A DNA stretch of 7,896 nucleotides. Origin: Acetobacteraceae bacterium (GTDB lineage Bacteria > Pseudomonadota > Alphaproteobacteria > Acetobacterales > Acetobacteraceae). Below the pieces are notes generated by a model. It ran no database searches and was not told the origin of the DNA. It saw nothing but the letters and a program-made list of their open reading frames with translations. The DNA lies in the NCBI GenBank assembly GCA_003164305.1, contig PLSZ01000240.1:3104-10999 (forward strand), in the 5' to 3' direction. Positions 1 to 6,844 of this stretch are shown in pieces (positions within the stretch are counted from its first letter, which is position 1; every line of letters starts with the position of its first letter). Made by a program: the position numbers and the translations under genes.

Positions 1-10
1 GGCGAGTAAA

Positions 11-137
11 CGTCATCCTCGGGCTTGACCCGAGGATCTCTCGACACGCCCGGGACGTCAAAAGTCGGGCAAGGTGCCCAGGCGGGCGGATCCTCGGGTC
101 GAGCCCGAGGATGACGACGAAAGGCCCGAGGATGACG
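11..137. repeat. Palindromic intergenic repeat, two inverted copies plus a fragment
   Basis: Copy 1 (11-37) has a perfect 9-bp stem, ATCCTCGGG (15-23) and CCCGAGGAT (29-37), around a 5-base loop. It is preceded by CGTC. Copy 2 (90-116) is its reverse complement with one mismatch (26 of 27 bases). It has its own 9-bp stem (90-98 and 104-112) and ends in GACG. A third, partial copy at 124-137 repeats the 14-mer GCCCGAGGATGACG found at 103-116. The pair therefore forms a larger inverted repeat with a 52-base spacer. Short palindromes of this look are scattered between genes in many alphaproteobacterial genomes; that link is recalled, not tested here. No transposase is nearby. The role is unknown: a REP-like element, a transcript-end hairpin or a relic are all possible. 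Confidence 0.8.
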
Positions 138-272
138 TTCGCGGGAAGGTTTTCCCTTCGCCGGTCTCATCTTGATGCCGATGCGGCCAGGCCGGGCCAT
201 GACGTTGTGCTAACGACCTGACTCGCGTTTCAGCGACTGGGTACTGGGCCGCCGTGGCGCCGTGTCGGGCCC

Positions 273-647
273 TCAGCGCTTGCGCGCGCGCCGCGCCGCA
301 TAACGCGCGTCACGGGCCGCCTTCTGCTCGGCCGAGCGCTCCGCGGCACGAGCGGCGTCCTCGGCCTTTTTCGCCTGCAGTTCCAGATCGGCGGCCTGCC
401 GCTCCAACTCCCGGAGCTTCGCTTCCTCCGCGAGACGGAGCGCTTCCGCCTCCCGCGCCGCCTTACGTTCGGCCATGCGCACTTCGCGCGCCGCCTCGAT
501 CTCCGCCTGCGCCTTCCGCCGGGCGATCACCGCGGGGTCATCCGGACCAGGCCGGGCGCGGAACCGTTCCAGCAGGGCGTTTTTGGCTTGCGCCGCGGAA
601 CTCAGGCGATTGTTGAAGTCGTCGTTTTTATAAGCATTCGATTTCAT
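273..647 (-). CDS. DUF6481 family protein, small charged coiled-coil protein
   Basis: This 124-residue protein matches the pattern of the alphaproteobacterial DUF6481 family. It has a short N-terminal segment (residues 1-20), then an ALLERFRARP-like motif near residues 24-33. The rest is a long run of Ala, Arg, Glu and Lys that should form one continuous helix or coiled coil, and the C-terminus is strongly basic (ARRARKR). There is no signal peptide or membrane segment, so it is probably cytoplasmic. The family's function is not known to me. The ATG at 647 is the only sensible start, because an in-frame TAG lies four codons upstream on the minus strand. The closest good Shine-Dalgarno match (GGAGGAT, plus-strand 666-672) is 18 bases from the ATG, farther than usual. 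The gene lies 77 bases downstream of the binding-protein gene on the same strand, so read-through is possible. Confidence 0.82.
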   Translation of the reverse strand: MKSNAYKNDDFNNRLSSAAQAKNALLERFRARPGPDDPAVIARRKAQAEIEAAREVRMAERKAAREAEALRLAEEAKLRELERQAADLELQAKKAEDAARAAERSAEQKAARDARYAARRARKR

Positions 648-676
648 GGCCGGGTTCTACGAAAAATCCTCCGAAA

Positions 677-682
677 AGCATA
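677..682 (-). promoter_or_regulatory. Possible -10 element for the DUF6481 gene
   Basis: On the minus strand this reads TATGCT, a fair -10 hexamer. It sits just upstream of the GGAGGAT ribosome-binding sequence (666-672) of the DUF6481 gene. No good -35 hexamer is seen 16-18 bases further upstream, so this is a weak call. If it is real, the gene has its own promoter within the 77-base gap rather than depending on the binding-protein transcript. Confidence 0.2.
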
Positions 683-724
683 GCCCCCGCGCGCATTCCA
701 GCCATGCCCCGTAATCCGGAACGA

Positions 725-1912
725 TTACTGCTTCACCCGCATGGCGCGGTTACCGGACAGGTCTTCCTCATGCGCCGCCACCACGCCCATGCCGCGCACC
801 ACGCCAAACAGCGGCATGTTCGCCGAAATCGCCTCATGATCGGACGTGCTGAACGGGTGGTCGTAATCCGTCACCACGCCGGTGACCGCGGTGCGCGGAT
901 TCTCCAGCGCCGCGCGGATCTTCGCCCCATCCGTCGATTCCGCCTGTTCGATCGCCGCTTTCAGCAGCCAGACGCTGTCATACGCCTGTGCCGCTACCTC
1001 CGGCGCCGGGATGCGCGCCATCCGGTAGGTCCGGGAATAGGCGGCGAAGAATGCCGCCCGTTTGGGCGTGTCGCCGCTTTGCAACACGGTCATCGGCATT
1101 GACGCGCCGTCGCCGTTCGCGCCCGAACCGGCGAGGAAGCTTGCCGTCGCCAGGTCCACGTTGCCAATCAGCGGCAGCTTCCAGCCCAACACGCCCATGC
1201 TGTTGGCGATCGCCTCCAGTTCGGGCCCCTGGCCGTAAACCAGAATGACACCGGCGCTCGCCTGCCTCGCGCGGGACAATTGCGTGGTCATGTCGGTGTC
1301 GCCAATGGCGAAGGTTTCGTCCGACGCCGGCGAGATATGTTCAGCGCCCAGCGCCGCGCGCAGCAGCGTTCGGAACGCCTTTCCCTGCTCGGAGCTATCA
1401 GTCAGCAATGCCGGCGCGCGCAGCTTCCTGACCGAGACAGCCTCTTGCACGATCAGAGCCGCCTGCGCCGCGTCGGTGACGCCGACCCGGAAGATGTAAT
1501 TCGCCTTGAATTCGGGCAGCTGAAACTGATGCGTGATCTGGTCGCCGGTCGCCCCGGCGGTCAACACCGGAATCGCCGCCGTCTCGTAGAATCGTTGCGC
1601 TGCCAGCGCGACATCGGTGTCGCCGAAACCGATCGCCGCGACCACGTGCTCCACGCCGATCAACTGCTGCGCGGCCGCCTGACCGAACGCGACATTTCCC
1701 TGGTCGTCGCGCTCGACCAGTTCCAACGGACGCTCCAACACGCCGCCGGCCTTATTGATCTCCTGGACCGCGAGCTTCGCGCCGTTCAGCATCGCGATGC
1801 CGGTCGAGGATCCGCGTCCGGTCAGCGGTCCCGACAACCCAATCCGGATCGGTTGCGCGAACGCGGTCCCGGCCAGCGCCGCGAGGACCGTCATGGTGAG
1901 AAGAAATCTCAT
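725..1912 (-). CDS. Branched-chain amino acid-type ABC transporter substrate-binding protein (Peripla_BP_6, LivJ/LivK-like)
   Basis: This 395-residue protein has a clear Sec signal peptide (MRF, then a hydrophobic stretch, with likely cleavage after AFA at residue 19). The mature start, QPIRIGLSGPLTGRGSS, is the classic opening of family 1 periplasmic binding proteins of the Leu/Ile/Val type. Family hallmarks follow: GAKLAVQEINKAGGV near residues 44-58, then VERDDQGN. Near the C-terminus the VTDYDHPFSTSDHEA segment matches the usual end of the second lobe. The length is normal, with no frameshift. It should bind a small ligand in the periplasm for a Liv-type ABC importer; family members also bind amides, urea or aromatic acids, so the ligand cannot be named. 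No permease or ATPase gene is adjacent. The Shine-Dalgarno sequence before the ATG is weak. The gene is divergent from the MFS carrier gene. Confidence 0.93.
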   Translation of the reverse strand: MRFLLTMTVLAALAGTAFAQPIRIGLSGPLTGRGSSTGIAMLNGAKLAVQEINKAGGVLERPLELVERDDQGNVAFGQAAAQQLIGVEHVVAAIGFGDTDVALAAQRFYETAAIPVLTAGATGDQITHQFQLPEFKANYIFRVGVTDAAQAALIVQEAVSVRKLRAPALLTDSSEQGKAFRTLLRAALGAEHISPASDETFAIGDTDMTTQLSRARQASAGVILVYGQGPELEAIANSMGVLGWKLPLIGNVDLATASFLAGSGANGDGASMPMTVLQSGDTPKRAAFFAAYSRTYRMARIPAPEVAAQAYDSVWLLKAAIEQAESTDGAKIRAALENPRTAVTGVVTDYDHPFSTSDHEAISANMPLFGVVRGMGVVAAHEEDLSGNRAMRVKQ

Positions 1913-2208
1913 GAACGCGTCACCGAACTTTCATGAAGGCCCGATCCGGCGCCGGGGCTCGTGCCGGTTCGCGATCCTGTGCCGCGCCCGATAGCACACG
2001 GACCCCGTCGCACAAAATTCATCCCCTTGGACATCTCGCCCGCTTCGGCGAGCAAAGCCCGCACCGCGGCCCAGGTATCGCGCTTTTAAGCATCTCCGGC
2101 CCAGGTCCGAGGGTCGACCGTGCCCCGGGCGCGGCGCAAGGTGCGAATTGGAAACGGAAACACCGGGAGCAATCCCCAGGGGAACAATCCCGACCAAGGA
2201 GCAGGGCC
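1913..2208. promoter_or_regulatory. Divergent intergenic region between binding protein and MFS carrier
   Basis: These 296 bases separate two divergently transcribed genes and must hold both promoters, though I see no convincing -35/-10 pair on either strand. Two small symmetric elements are visible. One is a hairpin with stem CTCGCC (2035-2040) and GGCGAG (2047-2052). The other is the 11-base palindrome TCCCCAGGGGA (2173-2183), which lies close to the carrier's ribosome-binding site and could be an operator. The carrier's reading frame stays open backward to 1933. That upstream stretch has no membrane-protein character and precedes a strong ribosome-binding site, so I treat it as non-coding. 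Confidence 0.5.
2196..2201 (+). promoter_or_regulatory. Ribosome-binding site that sets the MFS start
   Basis: AAGGAG lies 7 bases before the ATG at 2209. It selects that start over the in-frame upstream ATG at 1933, which would add 92 residues of low-complexity Arg/Gly/Pro sequence foreign to the MFS family. Confidence 0.85.
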
Positions 2209-3519
2209 ATGCCGCCTGTCACCGCCTCACCGCGCCTGAAGCGCATCCAACGCACGTCGGTGGCGCTGCTGGTTCTGGGATGCGCGCTGAACTACGTCGA
2301 TCGTTCCACCTTGGCGATCGCCAATCCGCTGATCCGCAAGGAACTCAATTTATCGATCGCCGACATGGGGTTGCTGCTGTCGGCGTTCCTGTGGGCTTAC
2401 GCGGCGTTCCAGCTTCCCGCCGGCGCGCTCGTCGATCGCCTCGGCCCGCGCAAACTGCTCGGCGCCGGGATGTTCATCTGGTCCCTGGCGCAGGCCCTCG
2501 GCGGCATGGTCGGCGGCTTCTGGCAGTTCACCGGCGCGCGAATTTTCCTGGGCATGGGCGAGGCGCCGCAGTTCTCCGGCCTCGTCCGCGTCGTGCGCGA
2601 CTGGTTCAATGTCCGCGAGCGAGGTCTGCCCACCGGCATCGGCCTCTGCGGTTCCAAACTCGGGCCCGCCATCGCGCCACCAGTGCTGACCGTGCTGATG
2701 CTGGCGTTCGGCTGGCGCTGGATGTTCATCATCATGGGCGCGGTCGGCATCGGCGTCGCGGCGCTGTGGTACGCCGTTTATCGCGAACCGCGTGAGGTCG
2801 CGCTGACCGAGGCCGAGCTGGACTACCTCACCGACGGCGAAGCGAAACAAACAGCGGACCGCGTCACCTGGGCAGACTGGAAACAATTATTCGCCTATCG
2901 CGCCACGTGGGGGATGGTCCTCGGCTTCTTCGGGGAGGTCTACATGGGCTGGGTCTATCAGGCCTGGCTGCCCGGCTACCTGGAAATCGAGCGGCACATG
3001 AGCATCGGCAAGACCGGCTGGGTCGCGTCGATCCCCTTCGCCTGCGGCGTGATCGGCAGCGTGGGAGCAGGTTGGCTGGCCGACCATCTGGCCGGGCGTG
3101 GCGTGTCGCCGATCAACAGTTGCAAGATCCCCGTGGTGATCGGCCTGGCGGGCATGGCGGCCTTCACCATCGTCACCGCGCTGACGCCAAGTACACTGGT
3201 CGCTGTCATCGCGATGTCCACCGCTTTGGCGTTCAACGGCATGGCCGGCGCGATGTGTTGGGCCCTGGCCAGCGTCGCCGCGCCGCGGCATTGCACCGCG
3301 TCGCTGGGGTCGATCCAGAATTGCGGCGGCTATATCGGCGGCGCGCTGGCTCCGACGATCACCGGGTTCATCGTGCAGGACACCGGGAGTTTCGTTCCGG
3401 CGCTGCTGTTCAGCGCGGCGTTGGGGCTGACCTGCGCGCTGGTCTACGTGTTCATGGTGCCCGGCCAACCCATCGACGTGGCGAAGTTCGGCGGCGAAGC
3501 CCACGCCGCCGCTGAATAA
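2209..3519 (+). CDS. MFS transporter, anion:cation symporter (ACS) type
   Basis: This 436-residue protein has the hydrophobic pattern of a 12-helix major facilitator in the inner membrane. After a short basic N-terminus, helix 1 contains ALNYVDRSTLAIANP (residues 26-40). This matches the NYxDR signature of the ACS family (TC 2.A.1.14), which carries organic anions such as hexuronates, galactonate, glucarate, tartrate or phthalate. The loop 2-3 motif A, GALVDRLGPRKLLG (72-85), is intact, and helix 4 has FLGMGEAPQFSG (113-124), also typical of ACS members. A central cytoplasmic loop (about 191-234) divides the two halves. The likely role is proton-coupled uptake of an organic acid; the substrate cannot be fixed from sequence, and no catabolic enzyme is adjacent. 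A strong ribosome-binding site 7 bases upstream fixes the start. Length is normal for the family. Confidence 0.93.
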   Translation: MPPVTASPRLKRIQRTSVALLVLGCALNYVDRSTLAIANPLIRKELNLSIADMGLLLSAFLWAYAAFQLPAGALVDRLGPRKLLGAGMFIWSLAQALGGMVGGFWQFTGARIFLGMGEAPQFSGLVRVVRDWFNVRERGLPTGIGLCGSKLGPAIAPPVLTVLMLAFGWRWMFIIMGAVGIGVAALWYAVYREPREVALTEAELDYLTDGEAKQTADRVTWADWKQLFAYRATWGMVLGFFGEVYMGWVYQAWLPGYLEIERHMSIGKTGWVASIPFACGVIGSVGAGWLADHLAGRGVSPINSCKIPVVIGLAGMAAFTIVTALTPSTLVAVIAMSTALAFNGMAGAMCWALASVAAPRHCTASLGSIQNCGGYIGGALAPTITGFIVQDTGSFVPALLFSAALGLTCALVYVFMVPGQPIDVAKFGGEAHAAAE

Positions 3520-3526
3520 ACCCAGG

Positions 3527-3561
3527 GCGTTAACGATTCGCTAACGCTCGGCGTAACGCCG
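3527..3561 (+). terminator. Tandem hairpins after the MFS gene, possible terminator or leader structure
   Basis: Two adjacent hairpins are visible. The first pairs GCGTTAACG (3527-3535) with CGCTAACGC (3539-3547): 9 base pairs with one mismatch and a 3-base loop. The second pairs CGGCG (3549-3553) with CGCCG (3557-3561) around TAA. TAACG occurs three times here (3531-3535, 3542-3546, 3554-3558). No run of T follows, so this is not a textbook intrinsic terminator. It lies 8 bases after the MFS stop and 96 bases before the kinase start. It could end the upstream transcript, protect its 3' end, or act as a binding site in front of the kinase gene. Confidence 0.35.
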
Positions 3562-3641
3562 GCGAAAGCGTCCCCGTGTGGAAATCCCCAGGAAATCAAC
3601 TTCGGGGACCACGGCGCGATGCCGGTTCCCGCGACGGGCAC

Positions 3642-3647
3642 GGAAGG
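3642..3647 (+). promoter_or_regulatory. Ribosome-binding site that sets the kinase start
   Basis: GGAAGG lies 9 bases before the ATG at 3657. This favours that start over the in-frame ATG at 3576, which would add 27 residues of Gly/Arg-rich sequence ahead of the kinase fold. Confidence 0.65.
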
Positions 3648-3656
3648 CGTGGGACC

Positions 3657-5549
3657 ATGAGCGAGACCGCCACACCAACCGCGGCGTCCTGGCCGAAATA
3701 CGCGCTTCCCAAAGACACCACGATCAACGGCTACCGGATCGAGCGGGTGCTTGGCAGCGGCGGCTTCGGCGTGACCTATCTCGCCCGCGATCTGCTGGGA
3801 CAACTCTTCGCGATCAAGGAGTACTTTCCTCGGCAATTCGCCATTCGCGAAGACCTGACCGTGGTGGCGGCCTCGGCCGAGGACACACCGTTGTTCGAGG
3901 AATGCCGCGACCGCTTCCTCCGCGAAGCCCAGGCGCTGGTCTTATTGGGCCGCCGGGCGCGGGCGGAAGACGGCATCGTGCGCGTGCAGACGTATTTCGA
4001 GGCCCATGGCACGTGCTTCATGGTGATGGACTTCATCGAGGGGAAAAGCCTCGCCTCGGTGCTACAGGGCACGCCCGGTGGGATGGAAGCCGCACCTTTG
4101 CGCGATTTGATGACGCAATTGCTGTCCAGCCTGCGCGTGGTGCACGAGGCCGGACTGATGCACCGGGACATCAAGCCCGCCAACGTGATCCTGAACGACC
4201 TGGGCCGGGCCGTGCTGATCGACTTCGGCTCCAGCCGGGAAGCGTCGTCCGATCTGAACACCGCCTATACGCAGATTTACTCCGGTGGCTACGCGCCGCC
4301 GGAGCAAATGCTGGGACTGCCGCAAGGCGCGTTTTCCGATCTCTACGCGGTCGGCGCGGTTTGCTACCAGGCGATCGGCGGCAAGGTGATGGACGCGCTG
4401 GCGCGGCGGAACGCGGTGTCCGCCGGACGACCAGACCCGATGGTGCCCGCCGCCAATTTGGGCGCGGGACGGTATCCGGCGCTGCTGCTCTCGGCGATCG
4501 ACGCGGCGCTGGCGGTCGATCCGGCGGCGCGGCCCCAGACGGTCGATGCGATGCTGGCGTTGCTGGATCCCGCGGATGAGGCGACGATCGTGGTGCCATC
4601 GCGTCACGTCATATCCCCGATCGCCTCACCGGTCCCGCCTCAGGTCGCCGCGTTGGCGGGACGATCGCGTGGCGTGCTGGCCGGAGTTGCCGCGGGCGCG
4701 AGCCTCCTGGTTCTGGCGAGCGTGGGATATTTCATATTCTGGAAACCCGCCCCGCCCGCTCGAGCCGTGGTCGCCGCGTTGGCCGCGCCGCCGGCCGCGG
4801 AGGCGGGCACATGGGATGCCTCGGCGGCGCCCGCCGCCGATCCCGCGCCCATCGCGGTGTCGGCTGTCCCGCCGGAGCCTCCGCGCGATCCCGGACGTGA
4901 AGCCGGCCTGGAGCGGCAACTGGAACGCGTTTCCGTCCTGGAACAGGCGCGCGAAATCGCGGAAACCCTTCCCTGCTCGGTGTTGACCGTCAAACGAGGC
5001 GCTGACGGACCGACGGTCTCCGGCCTGGCGCCACCCGGCGAGGACCTGGAACGATTGCTCGCCAAATTGCGTGAGGATGGCGACCCGGCGGACGAGATCA
5101 CCCGCGTCGATCGGTCCCATTGCGCGACGATCACCACAGTGGCCGCGCTGGTGCGGCAATCCTGGAACAGTGTGCCGCGCACTTTCGCCGTGGAACCAGC
5201 GCAACGAGACGTCACGAAAGGCGACCGGGCTCATTTCACTATTCGGACGGTTTTACCGGCGCTGATCGTCGATGTTTATCAGACCGACGGGACCGTTTAC
5301 CATTTGTCCCGGCCTGTCGCCGGAAGCACCCCAGGCCGGTTTCACGCGCAGTGGACCGCGGGACATCCTGGGCCGCGTTTAATCGTCGCCATCGCGTCGG
5401 AACGACCGCTCGATCTTGGAACGCGGCCGGAGGTGGAAGACACGGCCGATTACCTGGAAGCGTTGCGCGCGCGATTGGACGCGACGACGATGGAACTGAC
5501 CGCCGACGCCACGACGGTCACGGTGCGGCCGCCGACGGAAACCGAGTAA
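3657..5549 (+). CDS. Membrane-anchored Hanks-type Ser/Thr protein kinase with extracytoplasmic C-terminal region
   Basis: This 630-residue protein begins with a complete kinase domain (about residues 24-303). The key residues are all present: glycine loop GSGGFG (33-38), ATP-binding Lys54 in AIKEYF, HRDIKPAN (169-176) with catalytic Asp171, and metal-binding Asp189 in DFG. The activation segment ends in PPEQ (214-217) in place of APE, as in many bacterial kinases. A Pro/Ala-rich juxtamembrane linker leads to one transmembrane helix (about 338-362). The outer part has a disordered Ala/Pro stretch (363-410), a small region with two cysteines (Cys440, Cys489), and a C-terminal region (about 505-585) resembling DUF4384, a domain often fused to such kinases. 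It should phosphorylate cytoplasmic proteins on Ser/Thr, with the outer region sensing an envelope signal. It is convergent, 19 bases apart, with an FHA phosphatase that may be its opponent or reader. The targets are unknown. Confidence 0.95.
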   Translation: MSETATPTAASWPKYALPKDTTINGYRIERVLGSGGFGVTYLARDLLGQLFAIKEYFPRQFAIREDLTVVAASAEDTPLFEECRDRFLREAQALVLLGRRARAEDGIVRVQTYFEAHGTCFMVMDFIEGKSLASVLQGTPGGMEAAPLRDLMTQLLSSLRVVHEAGLMHRDIKPANVILNDLGRAVLIDFGSSREASSDLNTAYTQIYSGGYAPPEQMLGLPQGAFSDLYAVGAVCYQAIGGKVMDALARRNAVSAGRPDPMVPAANLGAGRYPALLLSAIDAALAVDPAARPQTVDAMLALLDPADEATIVVPSRHVISPIASPVPPQVAALAGRSRGVLAGVAAGASLLVLASVGYFIFWKPAPPARAVVAALAAPPAAEAGTWDASAAPAADPAPIAVSAVPPEPPRDPGREAGLERQLERVSVLEQAREIAETLPCSVLTVKRGADGPTVSGLAPPGEDLERLLAKLREDGDPADEITRVDRSHCATITTVAALVRQSWNSVPRTFAVEPAQRDVTKGDRAHFTIRTVLPALIVDVYQTDGTVYHLSRPVAGSTPGRFHAQWTAGHPGPRLIVAIASERPLDLGTRPEVEDTADYLEALRARLDATTMELTADATTVTVRPPTETE

Positions 5550-5561
5550 CGGCCCGGCCGC
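5525..5561. terminator. Inverted repeat at the kinase/phosphatase convergence
   Basis: GCGGCCG (5525-5531) and CGGCCGC (5555-5561) are perfect 7-bp inverted arms around 23 bases that include the kinase stop codon. The site sits at the junction of two convergent genes and could fold in transcripts from both directions. There is no T tract on either side and the spacer is long, so a terminator role is only possible. Confidence 0.2.
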
Positions 5562-5568
5562 GTCGCTT

Positions 5569-6672
5569 TCAGGCGAACGTTATCGTCAACACGGAGAAAT
5601 CGTCGTCCAGCGGCCCAGGAGGGACGGCGGCACGAATGGTGTCCCAGATCTGGCGAGGGCGCGGTGCCGCGACGATCAGTTGCCGCAGGTCTTCGAGTTT
5701 CCACTCGCGTCCGCTTTGGTCGACGATTTCGAAAGCGCCATCGCTGAACAGATAAAGTCGCGACGCGGGCGGAACCGTCACGCTGCCCTCGGTCCAGTTC
5801 CCTTTCGGCAGCATACCGATCGCCGGCCCACGAAACCATAAGGGTAAGGGATCGTGTCCCGGCGGCAGCAAATACGACGGATGATGACCGGCCGAGCAAA
5901 ACAGCAATGTCCGCGACGGCAGATCGTAGACGAAGTACCACACCGTCAGCATCAATTCGTTGTGTTCCTCCATCGGGAACACCGCGTTCAATCCGGCGAC
6001 GACCTGAGCCGGTTCCCGGAAATCGACGCCTGGCAGCGCGCGCCGGCGCAACGCGTTGGCCACGTTCGCCGCGTGCATCGCCGAACCGATGCCATGTCCC
6101 GACACGTCCAGGACAAAACCGGTGAACGTCGTGGCGTCCAGGAACTGATAGCCGAACGCATCGCCGCCCAATTGCGCGGACGGAACGAACCACCAATCGG
6201 TACGCACCGGCCCGTCCTCGATCGGCCGCGGCAGGATCGCGCGCACATAGTCCGTGGCGCGCTTCAGTTCGGCGATGAGTTCCTCTTCCTCCGCGACCTC
6301 GCGCGGGTCTCGCCGTTCATAGCGGATGATGAACGACCCAAGCGACAGTTGGCCGCCGTTTTGAAGCCGGGTTGGCCGCGACACCCGCTCCCCGCCCACG
6401 AACGTGCCGTTGGTGGAGTTCAGGTCGGTGACCGTCGCCCATTCGCCGTCCAGATCGATCCTGCAATGACGGCGAGAGATTTCCGGGGATGCGATCGCGA
6501 GTTCGCTCGGCGCCAGACGGCCGATTGTCAGACCGGCCGGACCAACCGGCACGCGTCGCGTTTGTTCGCCCTCAGTGTACGCGAGGAAGTGACCCACCAC
6601 TGGCGCCGCCGCGGGCGTACTGGCGCGTATCGTGATCGTCCGCTCGGCCGCGTCATCGTCGTCGCCACTCAT
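5569..6672 (-). CDS. FHA domain / SpoIIE-type PP2C Ser phosphatase (RsbU/RsbP-like)
   Basis: From the chosen start this is 367 residues. An FHA domain (about 27-118) shows TIGR (49-52), SRRH (66-69) and the LNSTNGTFV loop (84-92), the residues that bind phosphothreonine. A charged helical linker (about 121-148) leads to a SpoIIE-type PP2C domain (about 155-367). Its likely metal-binding acidic residues are all present: GGDAFG (Asp171), LDVSGHG (Asp189), FSDG (Asp311) and DDDFSVL (357-362). SAGHHP (260-265) and IGMLP (285-289) are also typical. It should remove phosphate from the Ser of a STAS antagonist; the divergent STAS gene is the obvious substrate. The start is uncertain. ATG codons at 6678, 6687, 6714 and 6768 are in frame; 6672 has a GGGGG 8 bases upstream and gives a compact N-terminus. 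The longest form would be 399 residues. No membrane segment is seen. Confidence 0.93.
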   Translation of the reverse strand: MSGDDDDAAERTITIRASTPAAAPVVGHFLAYTEGEQTRRVPVGPAGLTIGRLAPSELAIASPEISRRHCRIDLDGEWATVTDLNSTNGTFVGGERVSRPTRLQNGGQLSLGSFIIRYERRDPREVAEEEELIAELKRATDYVRAILPRPIEDGPVRTDWWFVPSAQLGGDAFGYQFLDATTFTGFVLDVSGHGIGSAMHAANVANALRRRALPGVDFREPAQVVAGLNAVFPMEEHNELMLTVWYFVYDLPSRTLLFCSAGHHPSYLLPPGHDPLPLWFRGPAIGMLPKGNWTEGSVTVPPASRLYLFSDGAFEIVDQSGREWKLEDLRQLIVAAPRPRQIWDTIRAAVPPGPLDDDFSVLTITFA

Positions 6673-6844
6673 GCGCATTGCCCCCATCGCTCGTGTCTTT
6701 ACTACAAATGTCATGATAACGTCATCGAATTCCGCGCGCGTCCCCGCGATTTCAGCGGTCCCGAACATTGCGGCACGATGACGCCGCTGGCAGTCTCCGC
6801 GCGGTCAACAAGCCCGGGTCACCCGCCCTATCTGGAACGCCATC
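6673..6844. promoter_or_regulatory. Divergent intergenic region between phosphatase and STAS operon
   Basis: These 172 bases should carry promoters for both the phosphatase and the antagonist/ATPase pair, so the module could be co-regulated from here. No convincing -35/-10 or ECF-type promoter pair was found on either strand. A direct repeat GTCAT (6710-6714 and 6721-6725) recurs at an 11-base interval, about one helical turn, in a locally A/T-richer patch (6697-6732). That is a possible regulator-binding site. Part of the region would be coding if the phosphatase starts upstream of 6672. Confidence 0.4.

Noticed and set aside
145..159. Small hairpin GAAGG/CCTTC with T-rich loop
   Set aside because: The stem is only 5 bp with the T run in the loop rather than after it, so it is not a terminator.
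1920..1934. Four-codon upstream mini-ORF (MKVR) before the binding-protein start
   Set aside because: It is very short, has no ribosome-binding site, and shows no codon pattern suggesting attenuation.
1931..2197. Minus-strand open frame of 88 codons in the divergent intergenic region
   Set aside because: There is no domain and no family resemblance. It is best explained by lack of stop codons in GC-rich DNA.
1933..2208. In-frame N-terminal extension of the MFS gene
   Set aside because: The 92 extra residues are low-complexity and unlike any MFS N-terminus, and a strong AAGGAG sits just before the internal ATG at 2209.
2350..2886. Minus-strand open frame opposite the MFS gene
   Set aside because: It is a shadow frame with Arg/Gln/Ala-rich content and no domain, antisense to a clear membrane transporter.
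3657..6672. Type VI secretion post-translational regulation set (PpkA/PppA/Fha)
   Set aside because: The kinase is PpkA-like in its kinase domain, but the phosphatase is SpoIIE-type and fused to FHA, and no type VI structural gene is present. Partner-switch genes are a better fit.
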